The notes: a model not told the origin generated them from the letters alone. A DNA stretch of 64,000 nt from Lutjanus erythropterus (GCA_020091685.1 CM034603.1:4543848-4607847); one strand, 5' to 3'; counted from the first letter of the stretch, positions 1 through 10,402 are shown. A program made the numbers and translations.

Positions 1-3000
1 GCAGAGTTAAGCTCAGTTATCAGCAATGGATCAAACACAGGTGGGAGGATCACATCTGGCTGCTTCATGTCCAGAAGTCTTTGGTAGTTCCATCGTGCCA
101 CCCCTGTCATGCCCTGTGCTTGGAACAATTCACAGGACACATGAGTTCCAGTAACCCACTGGGACTGGTGGAAATGATACCCCTCCTGCTGTGAGGTCCC
201 TCTGACAGGAATCCAGATGGGAACTTTTGCACCGTCGCCAGGGACATGGTTAAGCTGCAGAGTGCCCCCATACCTGTACATGATTCCCTCTGAGACTTCA
301 GGATCACTGAGGCACCCACGGAGAATGTGCACCCTCTTAATACGCCATGTCTTCAGCATGGATGGTTTGAAGAGTGGCAAGTTGTTTGGGTCTGTGGTCA
401 GGTGGAATTGCTGGAGAACTTTCTCCACTCTGTCGACCAGTTCTGTTGGCTGCGGAATTCTGGTCCTGCAGTGCTCTCTGATGTGCTGCTTTGTGGGATT
501 TGGTGGCTGTATCCCACAGAACTGGTAAGCGTTCTTGAGCTTCTGTAGGTCCTCCTGATCGACAACAGAAAAGGCAGTGGAGAGGAGCTGACAGAAGGTG
601 CTATAGAGGGGATGATGTTCTGAAGTGCACTCCTGTGTGAAACGCCTCATGCAGTGAAACAAATCCAATTTCACCACAATGCTGGGGTTGTAGTGCATAT
701 GGTGTTCTCCAGAATCCCAGCAGTGGCCTCAGTGATGAGAGAGGGCGTGGTCTTCCAGGCATCCCAGTTGAGGTGCTCGCCGTGGCCAAGGTCAGGGATT
801 CTGAAAGGTGCACAGCAATCCCTGAACACAAGAAGAAGGAACTGATTAGAATTAAAAAAAAAAAAATTTTTTGAGTCACAAATATGTATGTTATGGGTGA
901 CAGTGAAAGGAGGGGCAGATATTTCTCACCTGTCTACCCACTGGTAAGTGGCCTTCTCCACCCCTGCATCAGTGTACCTCTTTGCTAACCCCTGGTACAT
1001 GGGCTCAAGGGACTTGTCTGTCTCAGACTGCACCATGACCCAGGAGGCAATCATCCAGTTCTCATTCATGATTGCGTAGCTTGACATGGTCCCAGAAGAC
1101 AAGGTCACTTTCCGTGCCACCTTCCTGGTATGGTCAGACCTCAACACCTGTCCAAAAGTGCCCTGTAAAAGTGTGATGATGGCTGACTCTTGGCGCCGGT
1201 ACTCCTCAATGAGGCAGTCAGTCAAGTGTGAGAAGAGACACAGACTCCACACCACCCATCTCCATCATCGTAGTCCCCAAAAGACTGTGGCGTGTCATCC
1301 TTCCTCACAAGGTGACTAAGAGTCTTCTGTCCATAAGCCCCAGCCTCAGCATCCCAAACATTCTGAATACTGTGGAGGTATGCCAGATGAGCTTGTTCAT
1401 ATTTAAGGTGCATCAGCTCATTCACCTGATTTGCCATGTCCGAGGGTGACTTGCTGGTGCGCCTCAGCTCATGAAGCACTGTTTTGCAAATGGCCTTCTT
1501 GTATGTCAAGAATGCTGGCACAATGTTTGTAAACCGCTTTGGCAGTTTATCCAGCCACCGAGGACTGTCAGCAAACCAGACCTTCTTGCACATCCTGCAG
1601 CGAAGGCGTGAGGCAAAGATGTAGTACTGCCCACTGGTTCCAACAATCACTCGAGGCCTACCCACACCGGCTGAGACTATGCCAGGCTTTGGACAACCAT
1701 GAAGATATGGGAGTATGTAATTATTTCGCAGTCTCACCATGATGTCACTCTCTGGTTTCCAAATGAAAAAAGGATGGAGCTGGAAAAAATTGCAGGATGG
1801 GAGCACCGACACAGTGTCAATTAGTTCTGGCTGAGGAGGAAGACGCCATAATGAAATGGCGTTACCTGGCCTGATCATATGGTGATAACCAGGCCACAGT
1901 CCCAGAGATTGGAGCTCTGTCCTCATCCACACTTTCTGATGATAAGAACAGGTCCAGCCACTTATATCCTGATCTGGTCTCTTTGCTGGTGGAGCATCAG
2001 AAGCAGGAGGCCCAGCTGTGGGAACAAGGATAACAAGAAAAAACCTAATTAAGTGACATGTAATCATTTTAATAGATGTTATTATTATCACAGATTGCAT
2101 AATAAATTGATACACTTTGTGGTGATATCTTACTGTGTGGTGTCTCTGGTGTACAAGTATCTGGTCTGTGTGTGTCTGCGGGAACAGCAGCAGAAGGTCC
2201 AGCTGATGGAACACGGATTAAGAAAAAAAAAATTGATTAGAGAGATGCCTTAACATTTACACTCTTTTTTATTCTTCTTATACACTGTATAGTAAAGGAC
2301 ATAGGTCATTTTTACACCAATTTCAAAACATTTTGGGGTCAGAGTACCATCCTCAGAGTAGATTTATAAAAGGTGGGGCAACAACAACAGACGGACCAGC
2401 TGAGAGAACAAGGATGAGAAAAGACTGAGATATCATAACATGCACACTTTTTAGTCTTCTTTTTATGAACTGTATAATAAAGGGCAAATCTGGGGCACGG
2501 TAAGAAAGGAGTTATGAGAACATCTTACTGTGTGGTGGCTCAGGTGTATGAGGGGCAGATGAGGTGTCAGAGGATGAAAGGATTCCTGAAAAGATCAATG
2601 TTTAGTTAAAACAAATACATTTCACGTTGCATTTTTTATTTATTTACTTTATCATTTTTGTTACCACTGATGTAAAACCTTGAAGAAACATATAACACTC
2701 ATGCAATCCACAGCATAGACACTGTTTAGGAGAAAATAAAACTGAATATGAAAACCAGCCTGTGATACACACCTGGTGCTAAGACAGTCCTCTCAGTTTG
2801 CTCCTTTACCAGAAACTGCAGCTCAGGAGGAAGGGGCACAGGTCTCTGCACTGTAGGCATGGTGGGGGCTGTGAGGTCAGAAGGACAACCAGATAACACA
2901 GAGCAATCCTCAGTAAATTACTGGACTGATATTACCACAATAAACCAGAGAGTTTAAGGTATAATCTGCAATACTGTCCACAAAAACCTATGTATAGACT

Positions 3001-4977
3001 CATATTACATAATCGCTTTCAATCATCACTTCTGACCAAGTAGAAATGTGTGATGGTGGCTGTTTCTACAGAGACCCTGCCATCTGCTTGTATTTTATTT
3101 CTTCTTATTGTTTTGCTGTGCTCAGGACGTTTCACCAACCCAAAAAACACACTGTTGGTATTTGACATTCTGATGCGTTTATGAACAGCTTGGACAAATC
3201 CTTGTGGCTCTACCTTTATCTGAATGGATTAAGATGAATGTATTGTAGACACAGAAACAAATTACACTGCAGTTACCATCTACAAGTGGCTCGTGCAGTT
3301 TCCTCTGGTTGTCAGCAGGTGGTCTGGACAATGAAGCTGATGGTACAGAAAAAGACATTATTTTAATTAGAAACATGGAATAATCACACTTGGTAAACAC
3401 ACAAATCACTTTAATCTTACTTCACCTGCTAAGTCTTGTAAATTCAATTGGTACTTCTTTCTGATATAAAGATTTAATGGTAATATAATGATAATACACT
3501 TTACTCATACACCAATTTTTGTATGGATTGAGGCTCAATTATAATCATCTTTAGCCTTAATTTGTCTAAGCAGGGAAAGCAATAGGATTTTTCTTACTTT
3601 AAATAACATGCATGAAGAAAATAACGGGTACTTACCCTCAACGTTGAAGGAATCAATTCATGAACCCTATTTGTTAGTAGGAACATCACCATGCAAACAC
3701 AACATTAGTGAAACATGACCAGAACATGGCCAGAAAACAGACATGGCCAGAACTTGACCAGAACACAAAGAACACGAGAACGACAACGGTTTAATTCATG
3801 GTTCTGTTTTGGAGAGCAATTCATGGTGGCTCAATCCAGCACATGTGAACTTTAACAAAACCTTTTTTCATTCCTGTGGCTTGTCCTGGTTCAGCAAATG
3901 ATGATGATGATGATAATGATGATGTAGCAGCAGCAGCTGGAAACACACAAAAAGATATAGCAGTCACATTTAATCATACTATCTGAGCCAAAAATGATTC
4001 TTAATTTTCAGTCCGTTGAAAATCAAATAAAAATATACTTACGATACTGCACCAGTTCCTCGGTGGGTGGTATGCTCTGCATTGCTTTTTCTAGCTCTTC
4101 ATCATCATCCATCACTGTGACACCAACAGAAAGAATTAAGAATGCTGTAAAAATGTACATCTACATTCTAATTAAATTATTTTGGTCAAATGTATATGTT
4201 CCACAACTTAGTTATGTCTAATGTATATAAATACAGGTCCAACATTTTGGGCATACTGGGAAAAAAAAACTTACTCATAACTTCATCAGGTGTAGTTGAG
4301 GCAGGAACAGGTGGAGAGGAGACAGAGGCCATCTCTTTCTTTCTCAGGTACTGCTGCAGTCTGTACATCTGAGTCCCTACAAAACACTTTGTCCTCATGA
4401 CGAAGGCTGCATAGCCGTCAGCTCTGCTCTCCCACACCTCTCGCCAGGTGTTCTTGGTATGAGAGCCAAAGCCAACCAGCTGGTCATCTTCTGAGAGTCC
4501 TTGAGCTGTGGTCCTTTCTAACTCAAAACGGAGAAGAGACTGGATTTCGTCAAAGCTGAGGGCATATTGTATAAAGGATGACATGCTGGCCTTGCTGGGC
4601 CCCACAGTCATTGACAGTCCTGCAGCTTCTTCTTTCTGTGTGTGCTTGATGAGGTACATAGTGTAACCTACATCATTTTCCAAAAGCCACCGGAAAGATT
4701 TATCCTTATATTTACCAAACTGCAGTATATATTCCCCCTGCACCTCTGTCTTGTCTGAGGAATCACCTCCTCTCTGACGGACCACAATCAGGGCATTTTG
4801 TTTGACTATGTCCTCCCTCAGTGGTGCAGACTTGTCCTGCAGAGAAGGATTGTCCTTGAGCAGCTTAGCTTCATCAGTTGGATCCTGGCGGAGGTACCCT
4901 CGAGGTCCCTTGCGGAAAACAACTTGGATCCTCCCAGGAAAAAAACTGATTTTTTTTTGCATGTTGGCCTGTGACAT
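1..4977 (-). pseudogene. Transposase-like ExoX-C / DUF6729 gene copy, frameshifted, 3' end off window
   Basis: This is a multi-exon minus-strand gene starting at the ATG at 4977-4975. Inferred exons with phase-compatible AG/GT borders are 4977-4275, 4114-4043, 3936-3862, 3336-3277, 2868-2773, 2585-2529, 2202-2134, 2015-930 and 821 to beyond position 1. Exon 1 carries the block FGKYKDKSFRWLLENDVGY, which resembles the ExoX-like C-terminal module. Small exons encode Ser/Pro-rich linkers. The 2015-930 exon encodes a DUF6729-like region (WKPESDIMVRLRNNY, paired Cys in RCRMCKKVWF), then SDHTRKVARKV and WVDRD. The last exon encodes VVVKLDLFHCMRRF. The spaced Asp residues in these three motifs look like an RNase-H/DDE-type core; that is inference. 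The frame breaks near 1225 and near 700, so this copy is probably dead. Similar multi-copy proteins are common in fish genomes as uncharacterised proteins. Domain names are from memory, not from a search. It could be a mobile-element gene or a degenerate member of a domesticated family. Confidence 0.6.
2134..2590 (-). repeat. Tandemly duplicated mini-exon units inside the transposase-like gene
   Basis: Three short exon-like blocks on the minus strand end or start with near-identical splice contexts. The acceptors at 2202, at about 2394 and at 2015 are followed by CTGGGCC, CTGGACC or CTGGTCC. The donors at 2134 and 2529 both follow CCACACA and precede GTAAGAT. The intron stretches at about 2251-2310 and 2436-2490 also resemble each other (both contain a TGTATA-TAAAGG core). 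Each good unit encodes a Pro/Ser/Thr-rich peptide ending PETPHS or PEPPHS. The middle unit lacks a clean donor. This points to segmental duplication of an exon with part of its intron, which lengthened a disordered linker. Confidence 0.5.
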
Positions 4978-5029
4978 ATGAGAGGAAAAGACAGTGTTAG
5001 ATGTATATGTTAAACATGTGCGTCTTCTT

Positions 5030-5255
5030 AAAGGGATAGTTCATCCCAAAATCAAAAATACATATTTTTCCCCTGGCCTGTAGTGCTGTTTATCCATCTG
5101 GATTTTTTGAATGTGAATTGCAGGGTTCTGGAGATATCAGCTCTAGAGATGTCTGCCTTCTAGGGGTGCAACAGATCACAGTTGTCCCATGCTGCATATG
5201 TGTTTGTTGCACCCCCACTGCCTTCTCCCAGTATAATGGTACTAAGTGGCTAATG
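5030..5255. mobile_element. Truncated teleost MITE (AAAGGGATAGTTC terminus)
   Basis: The sequence begins AAAGGGATAGTTCATCCC and continues with CAAAAATACATATTTTTCC and GGAGATATCAG. I recognise this as the terminal part of a very common non-autonomous DNA element of percomorph fish. Only one terminus is seen; the copy fades out after about 5255. It is interrupted by a second, smaller element at 5161-5217. Confidence 0.6.
5161..5217. mobile_element. 57-bp hAT-type micro-MITE nested in another MITE
   Basis: The ends are TAGGGGTGCAAC at 5161-5172 and GTTGCACCCCCA at 5206-5217, an inverted repeat of 12 bp with one mismatch. The flanks are CTGCCTTC at 5153-5160 and CTGCCTTC at 5218-5225, a perfect 8-bp target-site duplication as expected for the hAT superfamily. 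Removing the insert restores the sequence expected for the surrounding MITE. Confidence 0.75.
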
Positions 5256-5859
5256 ACTAATGTACTAAGCTCATACGTAAAATATGTAAATTGTATTGTC
5301 TAGATGTTGAGGTTGCAGGTGAATCTGAACTGAAAACATATATTCCGACTGAAACGAAAATATATGAATATATATTAATCAAAATATTCTAAAACTTTCA
5401 CGTATGTGTATAATAAGTGTATATCTGTGTCCGACGGATACACAAAACCGAAGGTATGCAACTTTGCTAGCAAGTTTTCCCGTGTTATCAAAGAGCGGCA
5501 CAGAGAAAAAGCCCACAGATGGATGACATCCAGTAGAAAATGCTCCAACATTTACCGCGAAAACGTACATATTGGCTCATTTTCAATCTGGACCTTCATA
5601 AAAAAGTCACTTAGCCTACCTTTGTTGGACAAAACAAATGCAAAGTAAAGAAGTGGTTTCTACTAGTTGTTTCTCGGTATCGCTTCGGTTGCTCTCCTAT
5701 CACTGTCACAGTCACTGTCACTGAATCGATTGAGGAGTGGAGGAGGCGGGGTGGGGGTGGGGTGTTGAAGCAGTTACAGCGCCACAAAGCGGCAGTGGCG
5801 AGAGGGCGCATTACATCCGTAGTGGTTTAGCACTACCATAGAGAATGAATGGGAAACGG
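5256..5859. other. Intergenic sequence, GC-rich toward 5640-5820
   Basis: No coding region with splice sites is visible. The part at about 5640-5830 is richer in GC and has short repeated CACTGTCACAGTCACTGTCA wording and a G-rich run at about 5740-5765. It could be the 5' flank or promoter end of the minus-strand gene that starts at 4977, or the terminus of a larger element. I see no clear terminal inverted repeat. Confidence 0.3.
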
Positions 5860-5930
5860 TTTAGGGCAGTTTAGCTAAACAATTCTCGGCCGCCGCGCAG
5901 AAGGCCCGGGTTCGATTCCCGGCCAATGCA
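5860..5930 (+). pseudogene. tRNA-Gly-like pseudogene or SINE head
   Basis: Positions 5880-5930 closely match the 3' two-thirds of vertebrate tRNA-Gly(GCC). They hold AATTCTCG, then a mutated anticodon stem, then the T arm with B box GGTTCGATTCC at 5909-5919 and the acceptor end CCAATGCA. The anticodon region reads CCGCCGCGC instead of CCTGCCACGC. The 5' part is too diverged to fold, so it is not a working tRNA. It is followed by about 70 bp of unrelated sequence and then an A-rich stretch near 6003-6030, so a tRNA-derived SINE or retrocopy is possible. Confidence 0.6.
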
Positions 5931-6525
5931 GCTGTTTTGTCAGTACTTAGTCTCATGCCAATATGATAGATGCACTCAAGACCTTGCTGTGGATAAGCTT
6001 ATTTAAAAAAACAAACAATCAAACAAAAAAATTCAACACAGTACGCTTACCAAAAACCCGGATGTGAGAGGACGCTGGCGTTGTTTGTTCGCCGCTTCTC
6101 CGTCGGGACAAAATCACTTTTTCCTATCTTTCCTTAGCAGTAATAGCAGCCTCTGGCCAAGCAGCCCTGTTTAAGCTCTTTTTCACTGCTTGGACTTTAC
6201 AAACCGCTGCCTGGATCACTGATTGCCGTGTTTTGCTGCTGTGTTTACCTACCTGTTGACACTGCTGAAACGCCGGCTTTGCTCTGCTGCTCCGCCAGCT
6301 CTCCTGCTCTTCAATCGATCCTCCCGGCTCTATCTGACCAAGCTCTTCCACTGCTGCTTGCAACCCATTTCAGGACATCTCACTGCCTGTCCTGCCATGG
6401 TTGGCCTTTCGCAGGCTTGGACTGCTCCTCGGTGGGTTGCCTTGGAAGGCTGGCTAGCTACCTGCTCGCTGCGGGTGGCTGGCTAGCTAGCTCCCTCGTA
6501 GCCACCGCCGCAGCCATCAAGCTGC

Positions 6526-7482
6526 ATGAAAGTTGCCAACTGTGGGCGCTACCAGCTACCCGACTGCCTTCTCCGCCTGCAAGCCTCCTTCACCATTCAG
6601 TCCTCCTCACATGCCATGCTCTGGATTATCCTGTTGTCCTGGACGCTCTGGTCAGCTAGCCCGTGGCTGCCGGCCAGCTTCTCCAGGCTCTATGCTCCGT
6701 CTTTCCCGACTAGCATGGCACTGAAGTACTCCGCCTCGCAACTTCTCCAACTCAACTGCTTCTCCATTCCGCCATGCATCTCTGCCATCAAAAACCTTGG
6801 ACTTCTACAACGACCCAGATACATCCACAGAGGCTCTGGTCGCAAGTTTGTTTACTCTCAGTCAGGTCGCTCCATCGCCGCTCTCTGGTCAACTGCGCGC
6901 CCTGCTACTCATCGTCTACGTCATCACAACAATACACACGTGCGCACTCATTGTCTGCGAGCCCTGGAAAAAGCTCCCCAGCCCACTTATGCCATGCAAA
7001 GCAATATGAAGCTCACTCTGCTCAACACCCGGTCCCTCAATAATAAAAGCCACATTCTAAATGAATTCATTCTTGATAACAAACTGGACTTTCTCTGTCT
7101 CACTGAAACCTGGCAACAACCACTGGATTACTTATCACTAAACCTCACTGCACCCAATGGATACTCCTACATCAATAAACCACGCACCGAGGGCCGAGGT
7201 GGTGGAATTGCTGTAATACACAGACAGGAAATCAAAACCTGTCCCATCTCCATTTCACCTGCTCCCTCATTTGAACATCTGGTACTCAAACTCTCTGGTC
7301 ACACACAGCTAGTTATGGCAGTCATCTACCGCCCCCCCAAACCTCACCCATCATTCCTCTCTGACTTTTCTGACTTTCTGGCCCAGCTCTGTTCTTCCTC
7401 TCCCTCAATCCTCCTTGGCGATTTCAATATCCACATAGACTCCTCAGACTCCACTACAACCACTGACTTCATTGAAATTTAA
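6526..7482 (+). CDS. L2 LINE 5' ORF with endonuclease N-terminal part
   Basis: This 318-residue open frame begins in low-complexity, Ser/Cys-rich sequence that is probably 5' leader. From about residue 165 it becomes a recognisable LINE endonuclease: LTLLNTRSLNNKSHILNEF, then CLTETWQ (catalytic Glu region), YRPPKP and LLGDFNIH (catalytic Asp/Asn region). It stops at 7480-7482 just before the endonuclease C-terminal part. That part, with SDHLAITM, is found in the overlapping next frame. The true start of the polyprotein is uncertain; the in-frame ATG near 7010 (MKLTLLNT) fits well. Confidence 0.7.
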   Translation: MKVANCGRYQLPDCLLRLQASFTIQSSSHAMLWIILLSWTLWSASPWLPASFSRLYAPSFPTSMALKYSASQLLQLNCFSIPPCISAIKNLGLLQRPRYIHRGSGRKFVYSQSGRSIAALWSTARPATHRLRHHNNTHVRTHCLRALEKAPQPTYAMQSNMKLTLLNTRSLNNKSHILNEFILDNKLDFLCLTETWQQPLDYLSLNLTAPNGYSYINKPRTEGRGGGIAVIHRQEIKTCPISISPAPSFEHLVLKLSGHTQLVMAVIYRPPKPHPSFLSDFSDFLAQLCSSSPSILLGDFNIHIDSSDSTTTTDFIEI

Positions 7483-9820
7483 CTGCTTTAATTTCTCTCA
7501 ACATGTCAACTTCCCCACTCACAACCGTGGTCACATTCTGGACCTTGTTTGCTCCACTGGACTCACCTTGTATCATCTCTCTGGTTCCGACCTCACCATC
7601 TCTGACCACCTAGCCATTACCATGACCATTGACATTCCCACCCCACCGCCAAAGCTAAAACGCACCATCACCTTCCGTAATCTCAACTCTGTTTCCCCTA
7701 CCCTCCTCTCACCCTCCCTCTCTGAAAAAATATCTTCTTCTCACGTCACTGACCTCCACAGCCCTTCAGACCTCACGGACTACTATAATCTCACTCTCTC
7801 CTCCTGCCTCGACCAGCTTGCACCCCTCAAAACCAAAACAGTCTCCTTCACCCACTCGGCTCCCTGGTACACCACCGAACTCCGCTTGATGAAAACCCGT
7901 GCCCGGCAACTCGAACGACTCTGCAATAAAACAGGTCTCACAGTTCATCAACAAGCTCTCAAGGACCATCTGCTGCGCTACAAAGAAGCCCTCTCCTCTG
8001 CCCGATCCACCTACTACTCTCACCTGATTCACTCTGGCTCTGGAAACCCAAACGCACTTTTCTCCACAATCAACAAACTCCTCAACCCTCTGGACAACAG
8101 TTCTCAGTCATTTACAGCTGACAAATGCACCTCCTTCCTCTCATTCTTCCAAACTAAAATAGATGACATCTACAGCAACTTAACCACCACTGCGTCTACT
8201 CCCCCTCTATCCACCTGCCCCCCCTTATCCTGCCAACCATTGTCTCAGTTCTCCCCAGTCTCCCCTACAGACCTCTCCAAGGTCATCACTGGAATGAAAC
8301 CTGCCACCTGCACCATGGATCCCATCCCCTCATGTCTTGTCAAAGCCTGTTTTCCTGCTCTTTCCCCACTAATCACCGCAACAATAAACTCCTCCCTGTC
8401 TACCGGTGTCGTCCCACCATCTCTCAAAATCGCTGCTGTCACCCCCATTCTAAAAAAAACTGGACAAAACCCTGACATCCCCAATAACTTTAGGCCAATC
8501 TCCAACCTACCCTTCCTGTCAAAAGTACTGGAACGTGCTGTTGCCTCCCAACTGAAAGACCACCTCTCTGCCAATAACATGTACGAAACATTTCAATCCG
8601 GATTCCTATCAAACCACAGTACTGAAACTGCTCTCCTCAAAATCACCAACGACCTCCTTCTCTCTTCTGATGCCGGTAACCTCAACATCCTCATCCTCCT
8701 CGATCTCAGCGCTGCCTTCGACACCATCAACCATTCCATCCTTCTCACCCGACTTGAAACAGTCTTCAACATCACTGGCACTGCCCTAAACTGGTTCAAG
8801 TCGTATCTTTCTGACAGACTTCAATTCATCTCCATCAACAACTGCAAATCCCCCACTGCTCCCCTCCCCCAAGGCATCCCCCAAGGTTCAGTTCTCGGCC
8901 CCCTCCTCTTCATTCTGTATCTGTTCCCTCTTGGTCACATTATCCGCCGCCATGGTCTCCAGTTCCACTGCTTCGCCAATGATATCCAGCTCCTCATCTC
9001 CACAAAGACAATCTCCACTGCAACCCACTCTACCCTGACTAACTGCATCACTGAAATAAAATCCTGGCTCCAAATCAATTTCCTCAAACTAAACTGCGAC
9101 AAATCCGAAATAATCATCATTGGACCAAAATCACTCACCAAATCCACCCAAAACTTCACTCTCAACATCGACGGCACCTCAGTACCAACCTCCCCTCACA
9201 TCTGTAATCTTGGCATCATTTTTGATCAAACCCTCTCCTTCAACCAGCACATCAGACAAGTCACCAAAACAGCTTTCTTCCACCTCAAGAACATTGCCCG
9301 TCTCCGTCCATCCTTCTCCTCCACAGCTGCAGAAACCCTCATCCACGCCTTCATCACCTCCCGTCTGGACTACTGCAATAGTCTCCTCTACGGCTCACCA
9401 TCAAGAACCCTCAATAAGCTCCAGTACATCCAGAACTCTGCCGCCCGACTACTCACTCATACCCGCACCCGTGAACACATCACCCCCATCCTCCACAAAC
9501 TCCACTGGCTGCCCATCCCCCAGAGAATTCATTTAAAAATCCTCCTAATTACATACAAAATCTTAAATAACCTGGCTCCACCCTACCTGTCTGAACTTCT
9601 TCACCGACACACTCCCACCCGTGCACTCCGCTCTGCTGACGCTAATCTCCTGTCCCCACCCATCCGGACCAAGTACAAATCCTGGGGGGACAGGGCTTTC
9701 CCTATCGCTGCTCCCACCCTCTGGAACTCACTCCCTTTAGCCATCCGAGATTCACCCTCTCTCCCCATATTCAAAAAACTGCTCAAGACTCATCTGTTCA
9801 ACACTGCTTTCAACCATTGA
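7472..9820 (+). CDS. L2 LINE endonuclease C-terminus and reverse transcriptase ORF
   Basis: This open frame of 782 residues overlaps the upstream frame by 11 bases. It starts with the end of the endonuclease (HILDLVCS, then SDHLAITM, with the conserved catalytic SDH). It continues through the reverse transcriptase blocks: FRPISNLPFLSKVLER, FQSGFLSNHSTETAL, LDLSAAFDTINH, and PQGIPQGSVLGPLLF. The active-site box reads CFANDIQLL, with Asn coded at 8978-8980 where active relatives have Asp. The C-terminal part (LHWLPIPQRIHLKILL, then PTLWNSLP) is typical of L2 and related LINEs. The length and the stop at 9818-9820 near the 3' tail suggest the C-terminus is complete. Confidence 0.88.
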   Translation: MKFNCFNFSQHVNFPTHNRGHILDLVCSTGLTLYHLSGSDLTISDHLAITMTIDIPTPPPKLKRTITFRNLNSVSPTLLSPSLSEKISSSHVTDLHSPSDLTDYYNLTLSSCLDQLAPLKTKTVSFTHSAPWYTTELRLMKTRARQLERLCNKTGLTVHQQALKDHLLRYKEALSSARSTYYSHLIHSGSGNPNALFSTINKLLNPLDNSSQSFTADKCTSFLSFFQTKIDDIYSNLTTTASTPPLSTCPPLSCQPLSQFSPVSPTDLSKVITGMKPATCTMDPIPSCLVKACFPALSPLITATINSSLSTGVVPPSLKIAAVTPILKKTGQNPDIPNNFRPISNLPFLSKVLERAVASQLKDHLSANNMYETFQSGFLSNHSTETALLKITNDLLLSSDAGNLNILILLDLSAAFDTINHSILLTRLETVFNITGTALNWFKSYLSDRLQFISINNCKSPTAPLPQGIPQGSVLGPLLFILYLFPLGHIIRRHGLQFHCFANDIQLLISTKTISTATHSTLTNCITEIKSWLQINFLKLNCDKSEIIIIGPKSLTKSTQNFTLNIDGTSVPTSPHICNLGIIFDQTLSFNQHIRQVTKTAFFHLKNIARLRPSFSSTAAETLIHAFITSRLDYCNSLLYGSPSRTLNKLQYIQNSAARLLTHTRTREHITPILHKLHWLPIPQRIHLKILLITYKILNNLAPPYLSELLHRHTPTRALRSADANLLSPPIRTKYKSWGDRAFPIAAPTLWNSLPLAIRDSPSLPIFKKLLKTHLFNTAFNH

Positions 9821-9945
9821 CAGTTTCTTCTCCTCATCCCTTGTTTTTTTTTTTCTTTCTCTTGTCTTTTGTGAAGCGTCTTTGAGTATTTTGAAAAGCG
9901 CTATATAAGTATAATGAATTATTATTATTATTATTATTAATTATT

Positions 9946-10322
9946 ACCTCCTACATCACTGTGTGGCACCTATCCGTAAGGGTGAACTAGTTAGCCACGT
10001 ATTATTGAAACACATTGGCTCACTACCATTCTTAAAAAGATACATTTTGACACAGTTGCTCTGAATTAGTCTATTTCAATCTATTCCCACTACAATTGGT
10101 CATCATGGGAGATTTCTTGTACTTCTATTGATTCTTCAAAAAACTCAAAAAACACAAACAAAAACAAAACACAAAAGTGTGTCATGTTGTTCATTGTGGC
10201 TGACACCAGTTCATTGACACATGGGTTCCATGATACAATCAGATGCTGTGCCTGTTATTAAAATTTGGAACGTTACAGTTCTATATACATTCATAAAGAG
10301 TGCTTGTGTGATGAAAAGTCAC
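9946..10322. other. Intergenic spacer between the LINE and tRNA-Asp
   Basis: AT-rich sequence with an AAACAAAAACAAAACACAAAA stretch near 10150. I see no gene, splice structure or clear repeat ends here. Confidence 0.4.
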
Positions 10323-10394
10323 TCCTCGTTAGTATAGTGGTGAGTATCCCCGCCTGTCACGCGGGAGACCGGGGTTCGATTCCCCGACGGGGAG
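10323..10394 (+). tRNA. tRNA-Asp (anticodon GTC)
   Basis: This 72-nt sequence reads as a complete cytosolic tRNA-Asp. The acceptor stem pairs TCCTCGT with ACGGGGA (one G-T pair). The D arm and A box lie at about 10330-10341, the anticodon stem is CCCGC/GCGGG, and the anticodon GTC is at 10356-10358. The T arm holds B box GGTTCGATTCC at 10373-10383. No CCA is encoded, as normal in eukaryotes. It is intronless and matches the highly conserved vertebrate sequence, so it is probably functional. Confidence 0.96.
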
Positions 10395-10402
10395 AGTCAT
10401 TG

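Larger units (their letters stand above)
6050..9945 (+). mobile_element. L2-type LINE, nearly full length, inactive
   Basis: This is a non-LTR retrotransposon of about 3.9 kb. The 5' boundary near 6050 is a guess. It holds an APE-type endonuclease part, a reverse transcriptase of the L2 kind, and an L2-like 3' tail: AAAAGCGCTATATAAGTATAA followed by an ATT microsatellite ending near 9945. Two defects are visible. The frame is broken between the endonuclease N-terminal part and the rest near 7480. The catalytic box that is normally FADD in L2 elements reads FAND. The element lies between a tRNA-Gly-like sequence and an intact tRNA-Asp gene. No target-site duplication was established. Confidence 0.9.

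Noticed and set aside
601-879. 92-residue minus-strand open frame
   Set aside because: It is an out-of-frame reading of the last exon of the transposase-like gene. The frame with VVVKLDLFHCMRRF and the splice acceptor at 821 is the meaningful one.
8245-8580. Minus-strand frames across the LINE
   Set aside because: They are antisense shadows of the reverse transcriptase frame with no known motif.
9120-9536. 138-residue Ser/Pro-rich plus-strand frame
   Set aside because: It is a shifted reading of the L2 reverse transcriptase region, where codon composition makes the alternative frame open.
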